From Eudoraea chungangensis (GTDB lineage: Bacteria > Bacteroidota > Bacteroidia > Flavobacteriales > Flavobacteriaceae): a stretch of 64,000 nt of DNA. The position numbers and the translations under genes were made by a program. Below are positions 26,169 through 36,425 of the stretch, one piece after another (the first letter of the stretch is position 1; each line of letters starts with the position of its first letter). The stretch is taken from assembly GCF_029360665.1 (NCBI RefSeq), contig NZ_JARDUB010000006.1:186001-250000 (forward strand), given 5' to 3'. The notes beneath the pieces were generated by a model that did no database searches, was not told the origin of the DNA, and worked only from the letters and a program-made list of their open reading frames with translations.

Positions 26169-28175
26169 TTAATCTGTTTTCATCCAAACCGCCATTGGCC
26201 CAATATCCCTATGTGCCCAGGCATAATAGGGAATGGCCGTTATAGTCTTTTGATTTAAGGCGGAGGGACCTCTTAAAACACCAAGGCCACCAAGTATATC
26301 CTTGTCATATTTGTATTGGTAATTGGCTGTTTCCGCGATGGATATTTCAAGTATTTTATCATCGTTGTCTGCTGCCTCTATACAATAGACTATAGGTCCT
26401 CTTTCAAGCGCCATTTTCCCTTTATTGGCTGTTACAAGATCGTTACTTTTAACTTTTCTAACAGGCATTTCAAAAATTATCTCCAACGTATCATTCTTAC
26501 TCCATTTTCTTTTGGGAATATCTAGATAACCTTCCTGGGTGTCTACTTCAAAAAGCTCTCCATTTATTCTTAATTCGCAGGCCGGTTTCACATCGTCGGT
26601 ATAGGTGTATAGGTCGCCATCCATGACCTCGTTCCTATTCCAGCCAGGAATTCTAAGCTTTAGGTTAGCATTAATACCCTTAGCATTATTGAAGCTTACT
26701 TCCACTTTTCCGTTCCAAGGATAATTGGTTTTTTGGTTAACAGATAAAACTCCTTCTGCCATTGAGATCTCTGCCGTGTTACTCATATATAGGTTCATAT
26801 AAACTGCATCTTCATTCACGGCATAAACATAACCCGGTAAGGAAGGTAATATACGCACAATATTCACAGGACAGCACGAACAATCAAACCAGGGGGAACG
26901 CCCGCATACGCCTTGATTAAATTTAAAAACTCCATCCGATTCTAGAGGATTAGGATAGAAAAAAGTATTTCCTTCCATGGAGATACCTGCTAAAAAACCA
27001 TTATATAGGGTTCTTTCAAATACGTCCATATATTTCACGTCCCCACTTCGTAGAAACATTCGATGGTTCCACAACATAAGGGCGATGGCGGCACAGGTTT
27101 CTGTATAGGCCGTAGCATTTGGAAGTTCATAAGCAGGACCAAAACCTTCGTATTTAGGTTCGGCCCCAATTCCTCCAGTGAGATATATTTTTTTGTGTAC
27201 AATATCCTCCCATATCAGCCCTAAAGCCTTATCATAGGAGGTCTCATCAGTAAGCGCTGCAACGTCTGTAGCTCCGGCATAAAAATAACCCGCGCGTACC
27301 GCATGTCCAACAGCAGTGCTTTGCTGTTTAAGGGGAAGGTGATCTTGTTGGTATTCTCCTGAATAGTCTCCATCATTCAGATTATGTCCATCGGCATTTC
27401 CCCGCTGATCTATAAAGAATTTTGCAAGATCTAGGTATTTTCTCTCCCCAGTCACCCTGTAGAGTTTTACCAGACCAATTTCAATTTCTTGATGTCCTGG
27501 GACTCCCATGTTCTTATCCGGCCCAAAAACACGGTCTATTAAATTCGCATTTTTTATAGCCACATCCAGGAGACTACGCTCCCCAGTGGCTTGATAATGT
27601 GCCACAGCTGCCTCATACAAATGTCCTACATTATATAGTTCGTGATGCGATACCAATCGAGTCCATCGAACTTCTCCTGCCTTGTCATCTGCTTTGCTTG
27701 GGTTAATTGTTCTGTTGGTATATAAATAGCCATCTTCCTCCTGCGCAGTCGCAATTTTAAATATTAATTCATCTAAATACGCTTTTAATTCAGGGTCGTT
27801 ATGTACTTGCAAAGAATAACTTGCACCTTCTATTACTTTGAACACATCAGAGTCATTAAAAAATATACCTTCGAAATCCCCATCTTCCAGGCCCCCAGCT
27901 TTACTAAAATTACTTATACGTCCGGTCTCCTCACATTTTTTAAAATTATACGGAAGGGTAATATTTCTATTTGTTTCTATTCTTGGCGTCCAAAAGGTGT
28001 CTTCTATGCTTACATTGGTAAAGGGAACCGGTTGAATAGGATAATCTGAATCTAATAAAGGAGACGTATGTCCTTGATCAATTCCTTCAAAATCTTTTTC
28101 TGTATTTAGATTATTGGAAGGGCATCCATAGAGTAAAAAAATAGTCAAAGCGCAGAAAGGAAACTTCATATTCAC
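26169..28175 (-). CDS. GH127 family lipoprotein, beta-L-arabinofuranosidase-like
   Basis: A 668-aa lipoprotein with lipobox LLYGC. It belongs to GH127 (formerly DUF1680), whose characterised member HypBA1 releases beta-L-arabinofuranose using a Zn-bound cysteine nucleophile. All key residues have counterparts: Glu359 and Cys361 in TAYTETCAA, and the Cys pair 434-435 in CSCCPVN, where the first Cys would be the nucleophile. The (alpha/alpha)6 barrel repeats run from about residue 50 to 430, followed by beta domains. It precedes the sulfatase gene by roughly 50 bp on the same strand. Together they suggest removal of sulfate and arabinofuranose-type residues from a glycan; specificities within GH127 and its relatives vary. 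Confidence 0.92.
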   Translation of the reverse strand: MNMKFPFCALTIFLLYGCPSNNLNTEKDFEGIDQGHTSPLLDSDYPIQPVPFTNVSIEDTFWTPRIETNRNITLPYNFKKCEETGRISNFSKAGGLEDGDFEGIFFNDSDVFKVIEGASYSLQVHNDPELKAYLDELIFKIATAQEEDGYLYTNRTINPSKADDKAGEVRWTRLVSHHELYNVGHLYEAAVAHYQATGERSLLDVAIKNANLIDRVFGPDKNMGVPGHQEIEIGLVKLYRVTGERKYLDLAKFFIDQRGNADGHNLNDGDYSGEYQQDHLPLKQQSTAVGHAVRAGYFYAGATDVAALTDETSYDKALGLIWEDIVHKKIYLTGGIGAEPKYEGFGPAYELPNATAYTETCAAIALMLWNHRMFLRSGDVKYMDVFERTLYNGFLAGISMEGNTFFYPNPLESDGVFKFNQGVCGRSPWFDCSCCPVNIVRILPSLPGYVYAVNEDAVYMNLYMSNTAEISMAEGVLSVNQKTNYPWNGKVEVSFNNAKGINANLKLRIPGWNRNEVMDGDLYTYTDDVKPACELRINGELFEVDTQEGYLDIPKRKWSKNDTLEIIFEMPVRKVKSNDLVTANKGKMALERGPIVYCIEAADNDDKILEISIAETANYQYKYDKDILGGLGVLRGPSALNQKTITAIPYYAWAHRDIGPMAVWMKTD

Positions 28176-28389
28176 ATATGTTTATATCTTATAAAGCTAC
28201 TTAATATAAATGTTTTTTGGAAGATAAGGGATTACCAAAATTAATATCCCCAGTACTATATCCTCTTTAAATAGAACTTAAGAACCACAAATAGATTTTA
28301 AATGACCCAACGCGATTATAAAATAATTGTGTTAACTTTAAATTATTGAGGTATTCTAATCAACTTATTAAATGAAAAAGCGGTAGTAA

Positions 28390-28890
28390 ATGAACCTAAG
28401 TATCAACAAAAAGAACATAGAAGTTGACGTAGATCCATATAAACCTTTATTGTGGGTTATAAGGGAGAATTGCAACTTAACGGGTACCAAGTTTGGTTGT
28501 GGAATAGGGCAGTGTGGAGCATGTACCATACAGTTAGATGGGGTCGCAGTCAGATCGTGTTTAACTCCTGCCCAAGCCGCAGAAGGTAAAGAAATAACTA
28601 CCATTGAAGGTATTGCTCTAAATGAAGATCATATGCACCTCCTTCAGGAGTCATGGATAGAGGAACAGGTTCCGCAATGTGGTTATTGCCAATCTGGGCA
28701 ACTCATGTCGGCCCATGCCTTACTTTCCAAAAATTCCCATCCATCAGATGCGGATATCGATGAGGCTATGAGCGGAAATATTTGTAGATGTGGTACCTAT
28801 CCCAGAATACGGAGGGGTATCAAAAGAGCCGCCGAGTTAATGATTTTAGATACAAATGCAAAAAGCAAGAGTCATGGGGAAATGGAGTAG
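28390..28890 (+). CDS. iorA: (2Fe-2S) subunit of a molybdenum hydroxylase (IorA-like)
   Basis: This 166-aa small subunit carries two [2Fe-2S] clusters. The N-terminal plant-type ferredoxin domain has CGIGQCGAC with a further Cys in VRSCLTP. The C-terminal helical domain has CGYCQSGQ and [13 protein letters not shown]. This is the two-subunit isoquinoline 1-oxidoreductase and aldehyde oxidoreductase type, without a FAD subunit. It would pass electrons from the molybdenum site to a membrane or periplasmic acceptor. The ORF overlaps the start of the large subunit by 17 bp. The substrate is not shown. Confidence 0.93.
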   Translation: MNLSINKKNIEVDVDPYKPLLWVIRENCNLTGTKFGCGIGQCGACTIQLDGVAVRSCLTPAQAAEGKEITTIEGIALNEDHMHLLQESWIEEQVPQCGYCQSGQLMSAHALLSKNSHPSDADIDEAMSGNICRCGTYPRIRRGIKRAAELMILDTNAKSKSHGEME

Positions 28891-31096
28891 AAGGGCGTTT
28901 ATATCCCTGGGTGTCTTAAGCGGGGGAGCTTTGGTCTTGGGAATTGCTATCCGACCGGGAAATAGAGCAAAGAAAGTTAAAGGATTTATTGGGAATAAAG
29001 ACGAAACGGTACTTAATATCTGGGTGAAAATAGCCAGGGACAATACCATTACCGTTATTGTACCCCATGCCGAAATGGGCCAGGGCACGCATACTACCTT
29101 AGCCATGATGTTAGCAGATGAGATGGATGCGGATTGGTCTAAGGTAAAAGTAATGGAGGCACCTTCGGATAAGGAATATGCTAATTATGCCTTGGCCAAG
29201 GGCTTTATTTTAGAAAATAAAAAATTGCCTTCGTTTTTGACAGATACTTTAAATGGAACGTTCTTAGCGATAACCAAACAAATGGGGCTTCAGATAACCG
29301 GTGGAAGCACTTCTGTTCGTTTTACAGGGACCTATGCAATGCGGGTGGCAGGAGCTGCTGTAAAAGAGGTTCTGATGAAGGCAGCCGCGGATCTTTGGAA
29401 ACTACCCGTGGAAGAATTACAGGCCCAGAAGAGTCATGTATTACATGAGAAGACTAAACAGTCTATACCTTATGCAAGTTTAGCTGAGTCTGCTTTAGAA
29501 CTTAAGCAAGACGTAAATCCCCGTTTGAAATCTCCAGATGAATATACACTCATGGGAACTTCACCAAAGCGCCTAGACGCACCTTCAAAAGTAAATGGAA
29601 CGGCATACTTTGGAATAGATGTTAAGCTGCCAAACATGAAATATGCGAGTATCAAAGCATCACCGGTATTTGGGTCTAAACTAAAATCTGTAGATAAGGC
29701 AGCAATTAGATCAATGAAAGGCGTACATAAAGTCATTTCATTAGAAACGGCAGTGGCGGTTATTGCGGATAGTTATTGGTTGGCTTCAATTGCTATAAAT
29801 AAATTACCCATTACATTTGAAGACTCTTCCAAAGCATCTATTTCGCAAAATGATATTTATAAAATGTATTTGGAATGCTTTGAGAAGGCAAATAAAGACG
29901 GGGATCAAATAAAAGATGTGTATAAAGGCGATATGGCCAATACCTTCTTAGTCGACGAAAAACAGTTATCAGCTGAATATAGGGTGCCTTTTTTAGCACA
30001 TGCAACAATGGAACCTATGAACTGCACAGCTCATATGCACGACGGTATTTGTGAGCTTTGGTTAGGTAGTCAGAATCCTTTGGGGTTTGCCAAAAGTGTA
30101 GCTGAAGTCTTGGATATTCCTATAGATAAGGTAAAGGTATACAATCAGTATTTGGGTGGTGGGTTTGGAAGAAGGTCTGTACCAGATGTTGCCATACAGG
30201 CTGCATTGCTTGCACAAGAAGTGGATTATCCCGTAAAACTAATTTGGTCTAGAGAGGAAGATATAAGGCAAGATCATTACAGAGAAGCCAATATAAGTAG
30301 ATTTAAAGCTTCGCTAAATCAGGAAGGTATGGTTACCGGCTGGGAGAATCAGTTTATGTTTAAAAACGAACCTGCAGAAGCTCCTCATATTCCTTATGCC
30401 ATTGAAAATCAGTTTATACATTATACAGAGACCGAAAACCCTATCCCTTGGGGATTTTGGCGCAGCGTAGACTCATCTATGCATGGATTTTTTACAGAAT
30501 CGTTTATGGATGAGCTTGCCATTAAGGCAAACAAGGATCCATATGAATTTAGAAGAGAACACCTTAAAGATTCTCCAAGACATTTAAAAGTATTAGATCT
30601 AGCTGCTGAAAAAGCGAATTGGTCTTCCTCCTTACCTTCCAATTGGGGACGTGGTATCTCTATTCACAAGTCTTTTGGAACTATAGTTGCGCAGGTTGTA
30701 GAAGTGGAGATCATAAAAGGAAAAGTAAAAGTGCATCGAGTAGTTTGTGCAGCAGATCCCGGGTATGCTTTTCATCCAGATGGTTTTGTAGCACAGATGG
30801 AAAGTGGAATAATCTATGGCCTTACAGCTGCAATTTACGGGGAAATAAATATTGAAAACGGGGCAGTGGTAGAGAGTAATTTTCACGATTACGAGATGCT
30901 TCGAATGAACGAATGTCCGATTATTGAAAGTTATATTATTTCCTCGGACAGTTTTCCAGGAGGAGCTGGTGAGCCCAGTACCCCCGGTATTGCACCTGCC
31001 CTGACCAATGCAATATTTAGTGCAACGGGTCAAAGAATTAGGGAGTTACCGATTAAAAACTACCAATTAGAAATGTCAAAAGAGGTTATTGGTTAG
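28874..31096 (+). CDS. iorB: Molybdopterin-binding subunit of a xanthine-dehydrogenase-type hydroxylase (IorB-like)
   Basis: I chose the start at 28874 ([13 protein letters not shown]), which gives a Tat-type leader with a twin-Arg motif and a hydrophobic stretch; an ATG six codons upstream also fits. The body has the molybdopterin aldehyde-oxidase pattern: [55 protein letters not shown] and the C-terminal [15 protein letters not shown], with the catalytic Glu in GEPSTP. The 746-aa length is that of the IorB type, which is exported with its small subunit. Such enzymes oxidise N-heterocycles or aldehydes, but substrate specificity cannot be read here. No maturation chaperone gene is nearby. 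Confidence 0.92.
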   Translation: MGKWSRRAFISLGVLSGGALVLGIAIRPGNRAKKVKGFIGNKDETVLNIWVKIARDNTITVIVPHAEMGQGTHTTLAMMLADEMDADWSKVKVMEAPSDKEYANYALAKGFILENKKLPSFLTDTLNGTFLAITKQMGLQITGGSTSVRFTGTYAMRVAGAAVKEVLMKAAADLWKLPVEELQAQKSHVLHEKTKQSIPYASLAESALELKQDVNPRLKSPDEYTLMGTSPKRLDAPSKVNGTAYFGIDVKLPNMKYASIKASPVFGSKLKSVDKAAIRSMKGVHKVISLETAVAVIADSYWLASIAINKLPITFEDSSKASISQNDIYKMYLECFEKANKDGDQIKDVYKGDMANTFLVDEKQLSAEYRVPFLAHATMEPMNCTAHMHDGICELWLGSQNPLGFAKSVAEVLDIPIDKVKVYNQYLGGGFGRRSVPDVAIQAALLAQEVDYPVKLIWSREEDIRQDHYREANISRFKASLNQEGMVTGWENQFMFKNEPAEAPHIPYAIENQFIHYTETENPIPWGFWRSVDSSMHGFFTESFMDELAIKANKDPYEFRREHLKDSPRHLKVLDLAAEKANWSSSLPSNWGRGISIHKSFGTIVAQVVEVEIIKGKVKVHRVVCAADPGYAFHPDGFVAQMESGIIYGLTAAIYGEINIENGAVVESNFHDYEMLRMNECPIIESYIISSDSFPGGAGEPSTPGIAPALTNAIFSATGQRIRELPIKNYQLEMSKEVIG

Positions 31097-31164
31097 AATG
31101 TTTTTTCTAAGGGATACCCTTAGGAATACCGCCAAAGGTCTGATGGTTCTCAGAACATTTATGT

Positions 31165-32775
31165 TTAGTCTATAGTAGTCTTACTGTTCCACCAAGTTAA
31201 ATTAGGTGAATAGGTTTTAGAATACATTTGCTTGCGTTTTAATTCTAGTTCGGGAAGCAGTTTTAGTTGAATATCCTCTCTAAATTCAGTTGCTTTTTTG
31301 TTGTCATATAAAGGATCTTCCACTGGGTAAACGGCCTCGACACTTTTTAGCCATTCCCTTAATTCTACCCATAGCTTGCCAGATATATCCTTTTGTACAG
31401 AAGTTAAATCTTTCTGTTCCCCGGGATCAGTACTTAAATCATAAAGCTCATTATGATTGTCTTCCCAATAGTGAATAAGCTTCCATTTATCTTTCCTTAT
31501 TATTGAACTGGGATCTCCCCCCTGATTTCCATAATGTGGATAATGCCAGTACAAAGATCGTTTAGGCATTATAGCTGTCTTTTCTTCCATTAAAGGTTTT
31601 AGACTAATACCATCCTTATGCTGTGCAGGAAGTAATGGTAAATTAGCAAGATCTAAAAGAGTAGGATAGAAGTCCGCACCGCTTACTGGATAAGAGATTT
31701 CTTTTATTTCCATGTTGGTAGTTTTTATAAAATATGGTTCCCTAATACCTCCTTCCCATTGGTAGCCCTTGCCTCCTCTAAGCGGAGCATTCGAAGTAGA
31801 AAAATTATCTCCTGAGGCTACGCCCCCGTTGTCTGAAGTGAATATAACCAGGGTATTATCTTCTAATCCACGGTTTCGAAGTTCATCCAATACTATACCA
31901 ACCGCCGCATCCATTTGTGATACTAATCCTGCGTAAACCGGATTATCCTGATTCTTTCGAATTGGCAATTTTTTTTCCATTGCAAAACCAATGCTGTCTA
32001 TTCCCATAGCGATAGCTTTCTCCCTGTACTTAAGCCATTTTTCTTCCGTAGTCTCTAGTGGGCTATGGACGGCGTAAAAGGATAAGAAAGCAAAAAAGGG
32101 TTTCTTAGTATTGCCTTTAATAAAGGAAGCAGTTTCTTTTGCCAGGCGAATGGAGAGGTTTTCTCCCTCCACTTTATTTAACAAACTAGGATTTTGCCAA
32201 GGCGAAAAATATCCCCCAATGGGACTTCCTTTTTCCCATCCACCAACATTAATGTCAAATCCGTGATCTTCTGGATAGGATCCCTTATTTCCGAGGTGCC
32301 ATTTTCCTGCAAAAAAAGTTTGATACCCTGCCTCTTTAAATGCCTCCGCCATGGTAACATGATTATGTGGTAAATTGGTTTTATAAGTAGCTGGAAGCAT
32401 TTTATCATGACGTTTGTATCTTCTCCAATCCTTCCCGCTTTTAGCCCCAATCCAATCTGTAATTTGATGTCTGGCGGTAAACTGTCCAGTAAAAATACTA
32501 GCTCTAGACGGGCTACATACTCTGCTGTTCGCGTATCCCTGAGTAAATACAAAGGATTCTGAGGCCAGTCTGTCGATATTAGGGGTCTCGTAAAAGGTGC
32601 TTCCCGTGGCTCCTAAATCCTGCATTCCCAAGTCATCTACTAAAATAAAAAGAACATTGGGCCTAACGCTTGCAGTATTTGCCGATTTTGAACTACAGCT
32701 ACCTAATAAGATGCTAAAAAGGAAAAATATGTATATAGTCGGGGGAAGTAATACCAGTTTTACGGGATTATTCAT
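31165..32775 (-). CDS. Lipoprotein type I sulfatase
   Basis: A 536-aa lipoprotein with lipobox LLGSC. The formylglycine motif is CSPSRASIFTG, with Cys87 as the residue to convert. Metal-binding residues appear in NVLFILVDDLGMQDLG near the start and VIFTSDNGGVASG further on; YQTFFAGKWHLGNKG is also conserved. The C-terminal part has SLYWHYPHYGNQGGDPSS, a form frequent in the sulfatases of marine Bacteroidota that act on glycans. The ATG overlaps the stop of the Gfo/Idh/MocA gene by 4 bp, so they are translationally coupled and probably serve the same substrate. Specificity is unknown. Confidence 0.95.
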   Translation of the reverse strand: MNNPVKLVLLPPTIYIFFLFSILLGSCSSKSANTASVRPNVLFILVDDLGMQDLGATGSTFYETPNIDRLASESFVFTQGYANSRVCSPSRASIFTGQFTARHQITDWIGAKSGKDWRRYKRHDKMLPATYKTNLPHNHVTMAEAFKEAGYQTFFAGKWHLGNKGSYPEDHGFDINVGGWEKGSPIGGYFSPWQNPSLLNKVEGENLSIRLAKETASFIKGNTKKPFFAFLSFYAVHSPLETTEEKWLKYREKAIAMGIDSIGFAMEKKLPIRKNQDNPVYAGLVSQMDAAVGIVLDELRNRGLEDNTLVIFTSDNGGVASGDNFSTSNAPLRGGKGYQWEGGIREPYFIKTTNMEIKEISYPVSGADFYPTLLDLANLPLLPAQHKDGISLKPLMEEKTAIMPKRSLYWHYPHYGNQGGDPSSIIRKDKWKLIHYWEDNHNELYDLSTDPGEQKDLTSVQKDISGKLWVELREWLKSVEAVYPVEDPLYDNKKATEFREDIQLKLLPELELKRKQMYSKTYSPNLTWWNSKTTID

Positions 32776-33860
32776 AATTTAATAGCACAGTTCTCAGCTG
32801 CCGATTTATATATGGCTTCTACGACTCGAATGTCTCTTAGACCCTCTTCTCCAGGTACTATAGGCGCAGTATTATTCAAAACAGCCAAGGCATCTTCATC
32901 CATTTGTTTTGCCTGCTGACTCCTTAATGGGTAATTTATTATTGTGCCGTTAGACATGCTTCCCTTGTTTCCTCCATAAGAAGAATGAGGTTCCATCTTA
33001 AGCCATCCATTTTCATAATTAACCTGCAAGTAGTTCATCTGTATACCAAAACTTGTGTGGCAGGCAGCTTTGGCACCACTTGGAAAATCAAGTTGAAACA
33101 TCATGGTCTCTTCTACCTCATGATAGATTTCTGGCCTCGTCGTGGAAGCCTGGGCCAGAACAGAAATAGGCTCCTCTCCAGTAGCCAGTCTTGCACCCTG
33201 TAGGGCATAAACACCCATATCCCCCATAGCACCGCCTCCTAGAGCCTTATTCTGTTTCCAATGATTAGATCTGCCATCAAAATAACCAGCAGCAGAAGTA
33301 ATCATTTTTACCTTGCCAAATGGCTTTTCTTTCGCTACTTTCATATAGGCCTGTATATTGGGATCGTGCTGACAGCGGTACCCAATAGATAGTTTTACCC
33401 TATTGTCTCTACAAGCTTTAATCATGGCTTCACAATCTGCCACCGAAGGTGCCATTGGTTTTTCACACCAGATATGTTTGCCTGCATTGGCACCCCTTAT
33501 CGTATACTCAGCATGCATCGAAGGGGGTAAAACAACATAGATAATATCAATATCCGGATTGTTGGCAAGCTTGTCAAAATTTGTATAATTGTATACATTC
33601 TTATCTTTAATACCATACTTCTCCTGCCAAATCGGTATTTTCTGTGGACTTCCTGTGACTATACCTCTTAGTTCGCAGTTCTCTGTTAATTGCAAGGCTG
33701 GTGCTAAAAGATCCGTACTATAATAGCCGAGGCCTACGAGGGCTACCCCCAGTTTCCTTTGTTGTGCCCAAGAAAAAGGTCTCAGAATACTAGGTGCGAG
33801 AAGGGCAGTGCTGGAAGCTATTCCAGTTTTTTTAAGGAATTCTCTTCTTGTTTTTTTCAT
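32772..33860 (-). CDS. Tat-exported Gfo/Idh/MocA family oxidoreductase
   Basis: The 362-aa protein starts with a Tat signal (MKKTRREFLKKTG with Arg-Arg) and the Rossmann fold LGVALVGLGYYSTDLLAP. The family signatures are IDIIYVVLPPSMHAEYTIRGA, HIWCEKPMAPSVADCEAMI with the EKP motif, and YRCQHDPNIQAYM. Exported members of this family include enzymes acting on glycosides with tightly bound NAD(P). The gene overlaps the downstream sulfatase start by 4 bp. The role is likely sugar oxidation or epimerisation outside the cytoplasm, in step with the sulfatase. It is divergent from the two-repeat secreted protein at 34083. Confidence 0.93.
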   Translation of the reverse strand: MKKTRREFLKKTGIASSTALLAPSILRPFSWAQQRKLGVALVGLGYYSTDLLAPALQLTENCELRGIVTGSPQKIPIWQEKYGIKDKNVYNYTNFDKLANNPDIDIIYVVLPPSMHAEYTIRGANAGKHIWCEKPMAPSVADCEAMIKACRDNRVKLSIGYRCQHDPNIQAYMKVAKEKPFGKVKMITSAAGYFDGRSNHWKQNKALGGGAMGDMGVYALQGARLATGEEPISVLAQASTTRPEIYHEVEETMMFQLDFPSGAKAACHTSFGIQMNYLQVNYENGWLKMEPHSSYGGNKGSMSNGTIINYPLRSQQAKQMDEDALAVLNNTAPIVPGEEGLRDIRVVEAIYKSAAENCAIKL

Positions 33861-34082
33861 ACTTTGTTGTATAGGTAAAAATTACAATAAGAATTCTAAT
33901 AAAGCAATTCCTTTCCAGAGGCTTTTTATAACTATTATCTAAAAAACCAGCTGGCACGGCATTTGGGTTATGGATAATTAGTTCTTCTATGACTTTGTAT
34001 ATCAGTAATTTATGTCTTGTAAACTAGCCGTATTTCACAATTTTTAATTAAATTTAAGGGAATAACCAAAACCATATTTAAA

Positions 34083-34838
34083 ATGAAAAATTTATTAGTA
34101 ATTGCTGCTATTTTACTTTTTAGCGGCACCCTTGTAGGCCAGGTGGCCTATGTGCAGTTTCGAACGGTTAAAGATGGGAAACAAAACGAGTTTGTCACTA
34201 AAGAAACCAAGTATTGGTCTAAAGTAGCCAAAAAAGCTATAGACAAAGGATTAATGACAGGTTGGTCCTTATGGCGGAAGGTAGGAATTACCGAACGAGG
34301 GGCGCCTAACTATGTCATTATGAATACCTTTGCAAGTGCCGAAAGCATTGATCAAAGTGCAATTTGGTCAGCAGAAAACTTGGAGGCCATGGGGGTTTCT
34401 CCTGGCATGGTGCAGACTAATGACATTGCTCCCACCGCATTTGATTATTGGCTTAAGATCGAAGATATGATTCCTGGAGAGAATAAATATGTGGTGGTAA
34501 ACTATGCGCGACCTAAAAATCTTGGAGGTTTTATTTCTGAGAATAAAAGTTTGTGGAAGCCACTGCATGCTAAAACCATTAAATCAGGAGAGGCCGGAAT
34601 GACCGGCTGGGGGATGATGTCGGTAATCCATCCAAAAGGGAATATGTCGAGATTCTCTGTATTGACCTGGGACGGATTTGGAAAAATGTCTGATGTTATG
34701 AATTATCTGAGTTATCAAGACAGTTATAATGAGGACTGGCAAAGGGTGATTTCTAAATCCAAGATGAACGAATATTTACCAGATGGCTTTAATTACAGCA
34801 TCGCTTATGAACTTGTAATGGGACTTGAATCCGAGTAA
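34083..34838 (+). CDS. Secreted two-repeat protein of unknown function (paralogue of 11407-12171)
   Basis: A 251-aa secreted protein whose signal ends in LVGQ. The mature region falls into two related halves. In the first, YVQFRTVKDGKQNEFVTKE is followed by a helix with KYWSKVAKKAI, a Gly-Trp turn (TGWSLWRKVG) and NYVIMNTF. In the second, YVVVNYARP is followed by ENKSLWKPLHAKTI, TGWGMMSVIHP and RFSVLTWDGF. The same pattern and spacing appear in the protein at 11407-12171. It resembles a tandem ferredoxin-like (dimeric alpha/beta-barrel) protein, but I recognise no named family. It lies between the Gfo/Idh-sulfatase operon and the transglycosylase gene, and shares a bidirectional terminator with the latter. 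Confidence 0.75.
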   Translation: MKNLLVIAAILLFSGTLVGQVAYVQFRTVKDGKQNEFVTKETKYWSKVAKKAIDKGLMTGWSLWRKVGITERGAPNYVIMNTFASAESIDQSAIWSAENLEAMGVSPGMVQTNDIAPTAFDYWLKIEDMIPGENKYVVVNYARPKNLGGFISENKSLWKPLHAKTIKSGEAGMTGWGMMSVIHPKGNMSRFSVLTWDGFGKMSDVMNYLSYQDSYNEDWQRVISKSKMNEYLPDGFNYSIAYELVMGLESE

Positions 34839-34861
34839 TAGAATCCTTGTAAAAAATAAGA

Positions 34862-34888
34862 GGTCCGGACTAACCGGACCTTTTTTTT
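34862..34888. terminator. Bidirectional Rho-independent terminator
   Basis: A 7-bp GC-rich stem, GGTCCGG (34862-34868) and CCGGACC (34874-34880), loop ACTAA, with a T run to 34888 on the plus strand and an A run before the stem. It separates the convergent genes ending at 34838 and 34889. Confidence 0.92.
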
Positions 34889-36325
34889 CTATTCCTCCTC
34901 GTAAAATTGAACGTAATGATCAAAACGATCAAATATCTCAATGATATAATTATACGTTTCCATTCCTCTGACATAGCCATGACTAACTTCCGGCAGGTTA
35001 TAATTAACCGGATCGCTTAAAGCTAATATCATCTGATCTACATGGCCATCCCAAACCAAAGGATCCATATTTTTCGATACAGCCAATTTTTGTGCATCCC
35101 GAAGGTGATAATAGCCGCAATTATAAGCAGCAAGGGTAAATTTTAAACGTTGAAGAGAATCGGGAATATCCTCAAAATCTGTGTATATCTTTTGAAGATA
35201 GTTCGTTCCGGCTCTAATATTTTCTGCTGGATCTAATCTGTTTTTCACACCTAATTCTTCTGCCGTTGCGGGCATCATTTGCATAAGTCCGGCTGCACCT
35301 TTATTTGAATTCGAGTCATTTTTAAATCTAGACTCCTGATAGACTAATGCCGCTAAAAGCCGCCAATCCATGCCAACACGTTCTGCATTGTCCTTTATAA
35401 TATCGTCATAAGGACTAATTTGCTCTTGGTTTAGACTATAAAAATCACTCCGGGCTCTACTTCTAAAGCTGCCTTTGTTTTTAAAATATTTATTGTATAT
35501 CACCCGATATTCATAACTCTCTCTCCCTTGATTTATCCAACTATTTATAGTATCCAACAACTTAGGAGAGCTGGGTCTTACAGCCCAGGCTATCCTTTGT
35601 GAAAAACTCACTGGTACTTCTGTATCCAGATAGGGAAAATAAGATGCGTTGATATCGGCAATGTTCTTATCAGCAATTGTAAATTTTATTTTTTCCTCAT
35701 CCACCATTTTTATTATTTCGGCAGTGGAGTACTTCCCCTCTAAGGTGTCTATTATTATATCTCCCCCCATTTCTTCCGAAAGGTTTAACAAACGCTTAAA
35801 GTAAGAACTATTTTCCCTAACCGAAACAGTATCTCCAATGAGCTCTAGCGGATCTTGCACAAGCTGAGAATTAATTTGGTCCAAAGTAAGACTTCGCCAA
35901 TTTTTAGGTTTCTTTTGTACTAAAACCTGTTTAGTTACATATAGATAATCTGTAAAGGCTATCTTTTTTTTGCGTTCAGCTGTAATCGCCAAACCATACG
36001 CTACTAAATCAACATCACCTTTTGATAAATGGCTTATGAGAGAGTCTAAGTTTTTGGAGACTTTTAATTCCAATTCTACCTTTAAATGCTCGGCTAATTT
36101 TTGAAGGAGCTCATATTCAAATCCCATTGGCTTGCCTTTATAAAGAAAATAGCTTGTGCCGCTATAGGCAAGAATGGCTTTTAATTTTCCATCTTCGATT
36201 ATGGCGTTTAAGTCGCGCTGTAATTCTACCTCTTTATGTAATTTAACTGATTTTTTCTTCTCAGGCGAGTCACAGCCAAGCAGCAAAACACATAAAATTA
36301 CTATGATACCTAATTTACCTTTCAT
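34889..36325 (-). CDS. mltF: MltF-like lytic transglycosylase with substrate-binding domain
   Basis: The protein (478 aa) is a lipoprotein with lipobox LLLGC. The N-terminal half (about 40-275) is an ABC-type substrate-binding domain with PMGFEYELLQKLAEHL and VDLVAYGLAITAERKKKIAF. The C-terminal half is an SLT lysozyme-like domain: the catalytic Glu331 lies in YQESRFKNDSNSNKGAAGLM, followed by MQMMPATAEELGV, AGTNYLQKIY and LAAYNCGYYH. MltF cuts the glycan of peptidoglycan and forms 1,6-anhydro ends. It acts in wall turnover at the outer membrane. Its neighbour on the same strand is an arylsulfotransferase homologue 100 bp upstream, but there is no sign of coupling. Confidence 0.92.
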   Translation of the reverse strand: MKGKLGIIVILCVLLLGCDSPEKKKSVKLHKEVELQRDLNAIIEDGKLKAILAYSGTSYFLYKGKPMGFEYELLQKLAEHLKVELELKVSKNLDSLISHLSKGDVDLVAYGLAITAERKKKIAFTDYLYVTKQVLVQKKPKNWRSLTLDQINSQLVQDPLELIGDTVSVRENSSYFKRLLNLSEEMGGDIIIDTLEGKYSTAEIIKMVDEEKIKFTIADKNIADINASYFPYLDTEVPVSFSQRIAWAVRPSSPKLLDTINSWINQGRESYEYRVIYNKYFKNKGSFRSRARSDFYSLNQEQISPYDDIIKDNAERVGMDWRLLAALVYQESRFKNDSNSNKGAAGLMQMMPATAEELGVKNRLDPAENIRAGTNYLQKIYTDFEDIPDSLQRLKFTLAAYNCGYYHLRDAQKLAVSKNMDPLVWDGHVDQMILALSDPVNYNLPEVSHGYVRGMETYNYIIEIFDRFDHYVQFYEEE

Positions 36326-36425
36326 CTAGTTTAATCCTTCTTTTGAAAAAGATAACATCAAAAGGAGTGCCTTAATATATAAAAAATATCCCGATACAAT
36401 CTTAGTGTAATCCCTAATACTCAAC

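Noticed and set aside
31107-31123. Hairpin CTAAGGG-ATA-CCCTTAG between iorB and a sulfatase gene
   Set aside because: It has no T tract in either transcription direction, so I do not call it a terminator.
24440-33860. Canonical polysaccharide utilisation locus
   Set aside because: Sulfatases and GH127 are present but there is no SusC/SusD pair, no hybrid two-component sensor and no anti-sigma regulator in the region.
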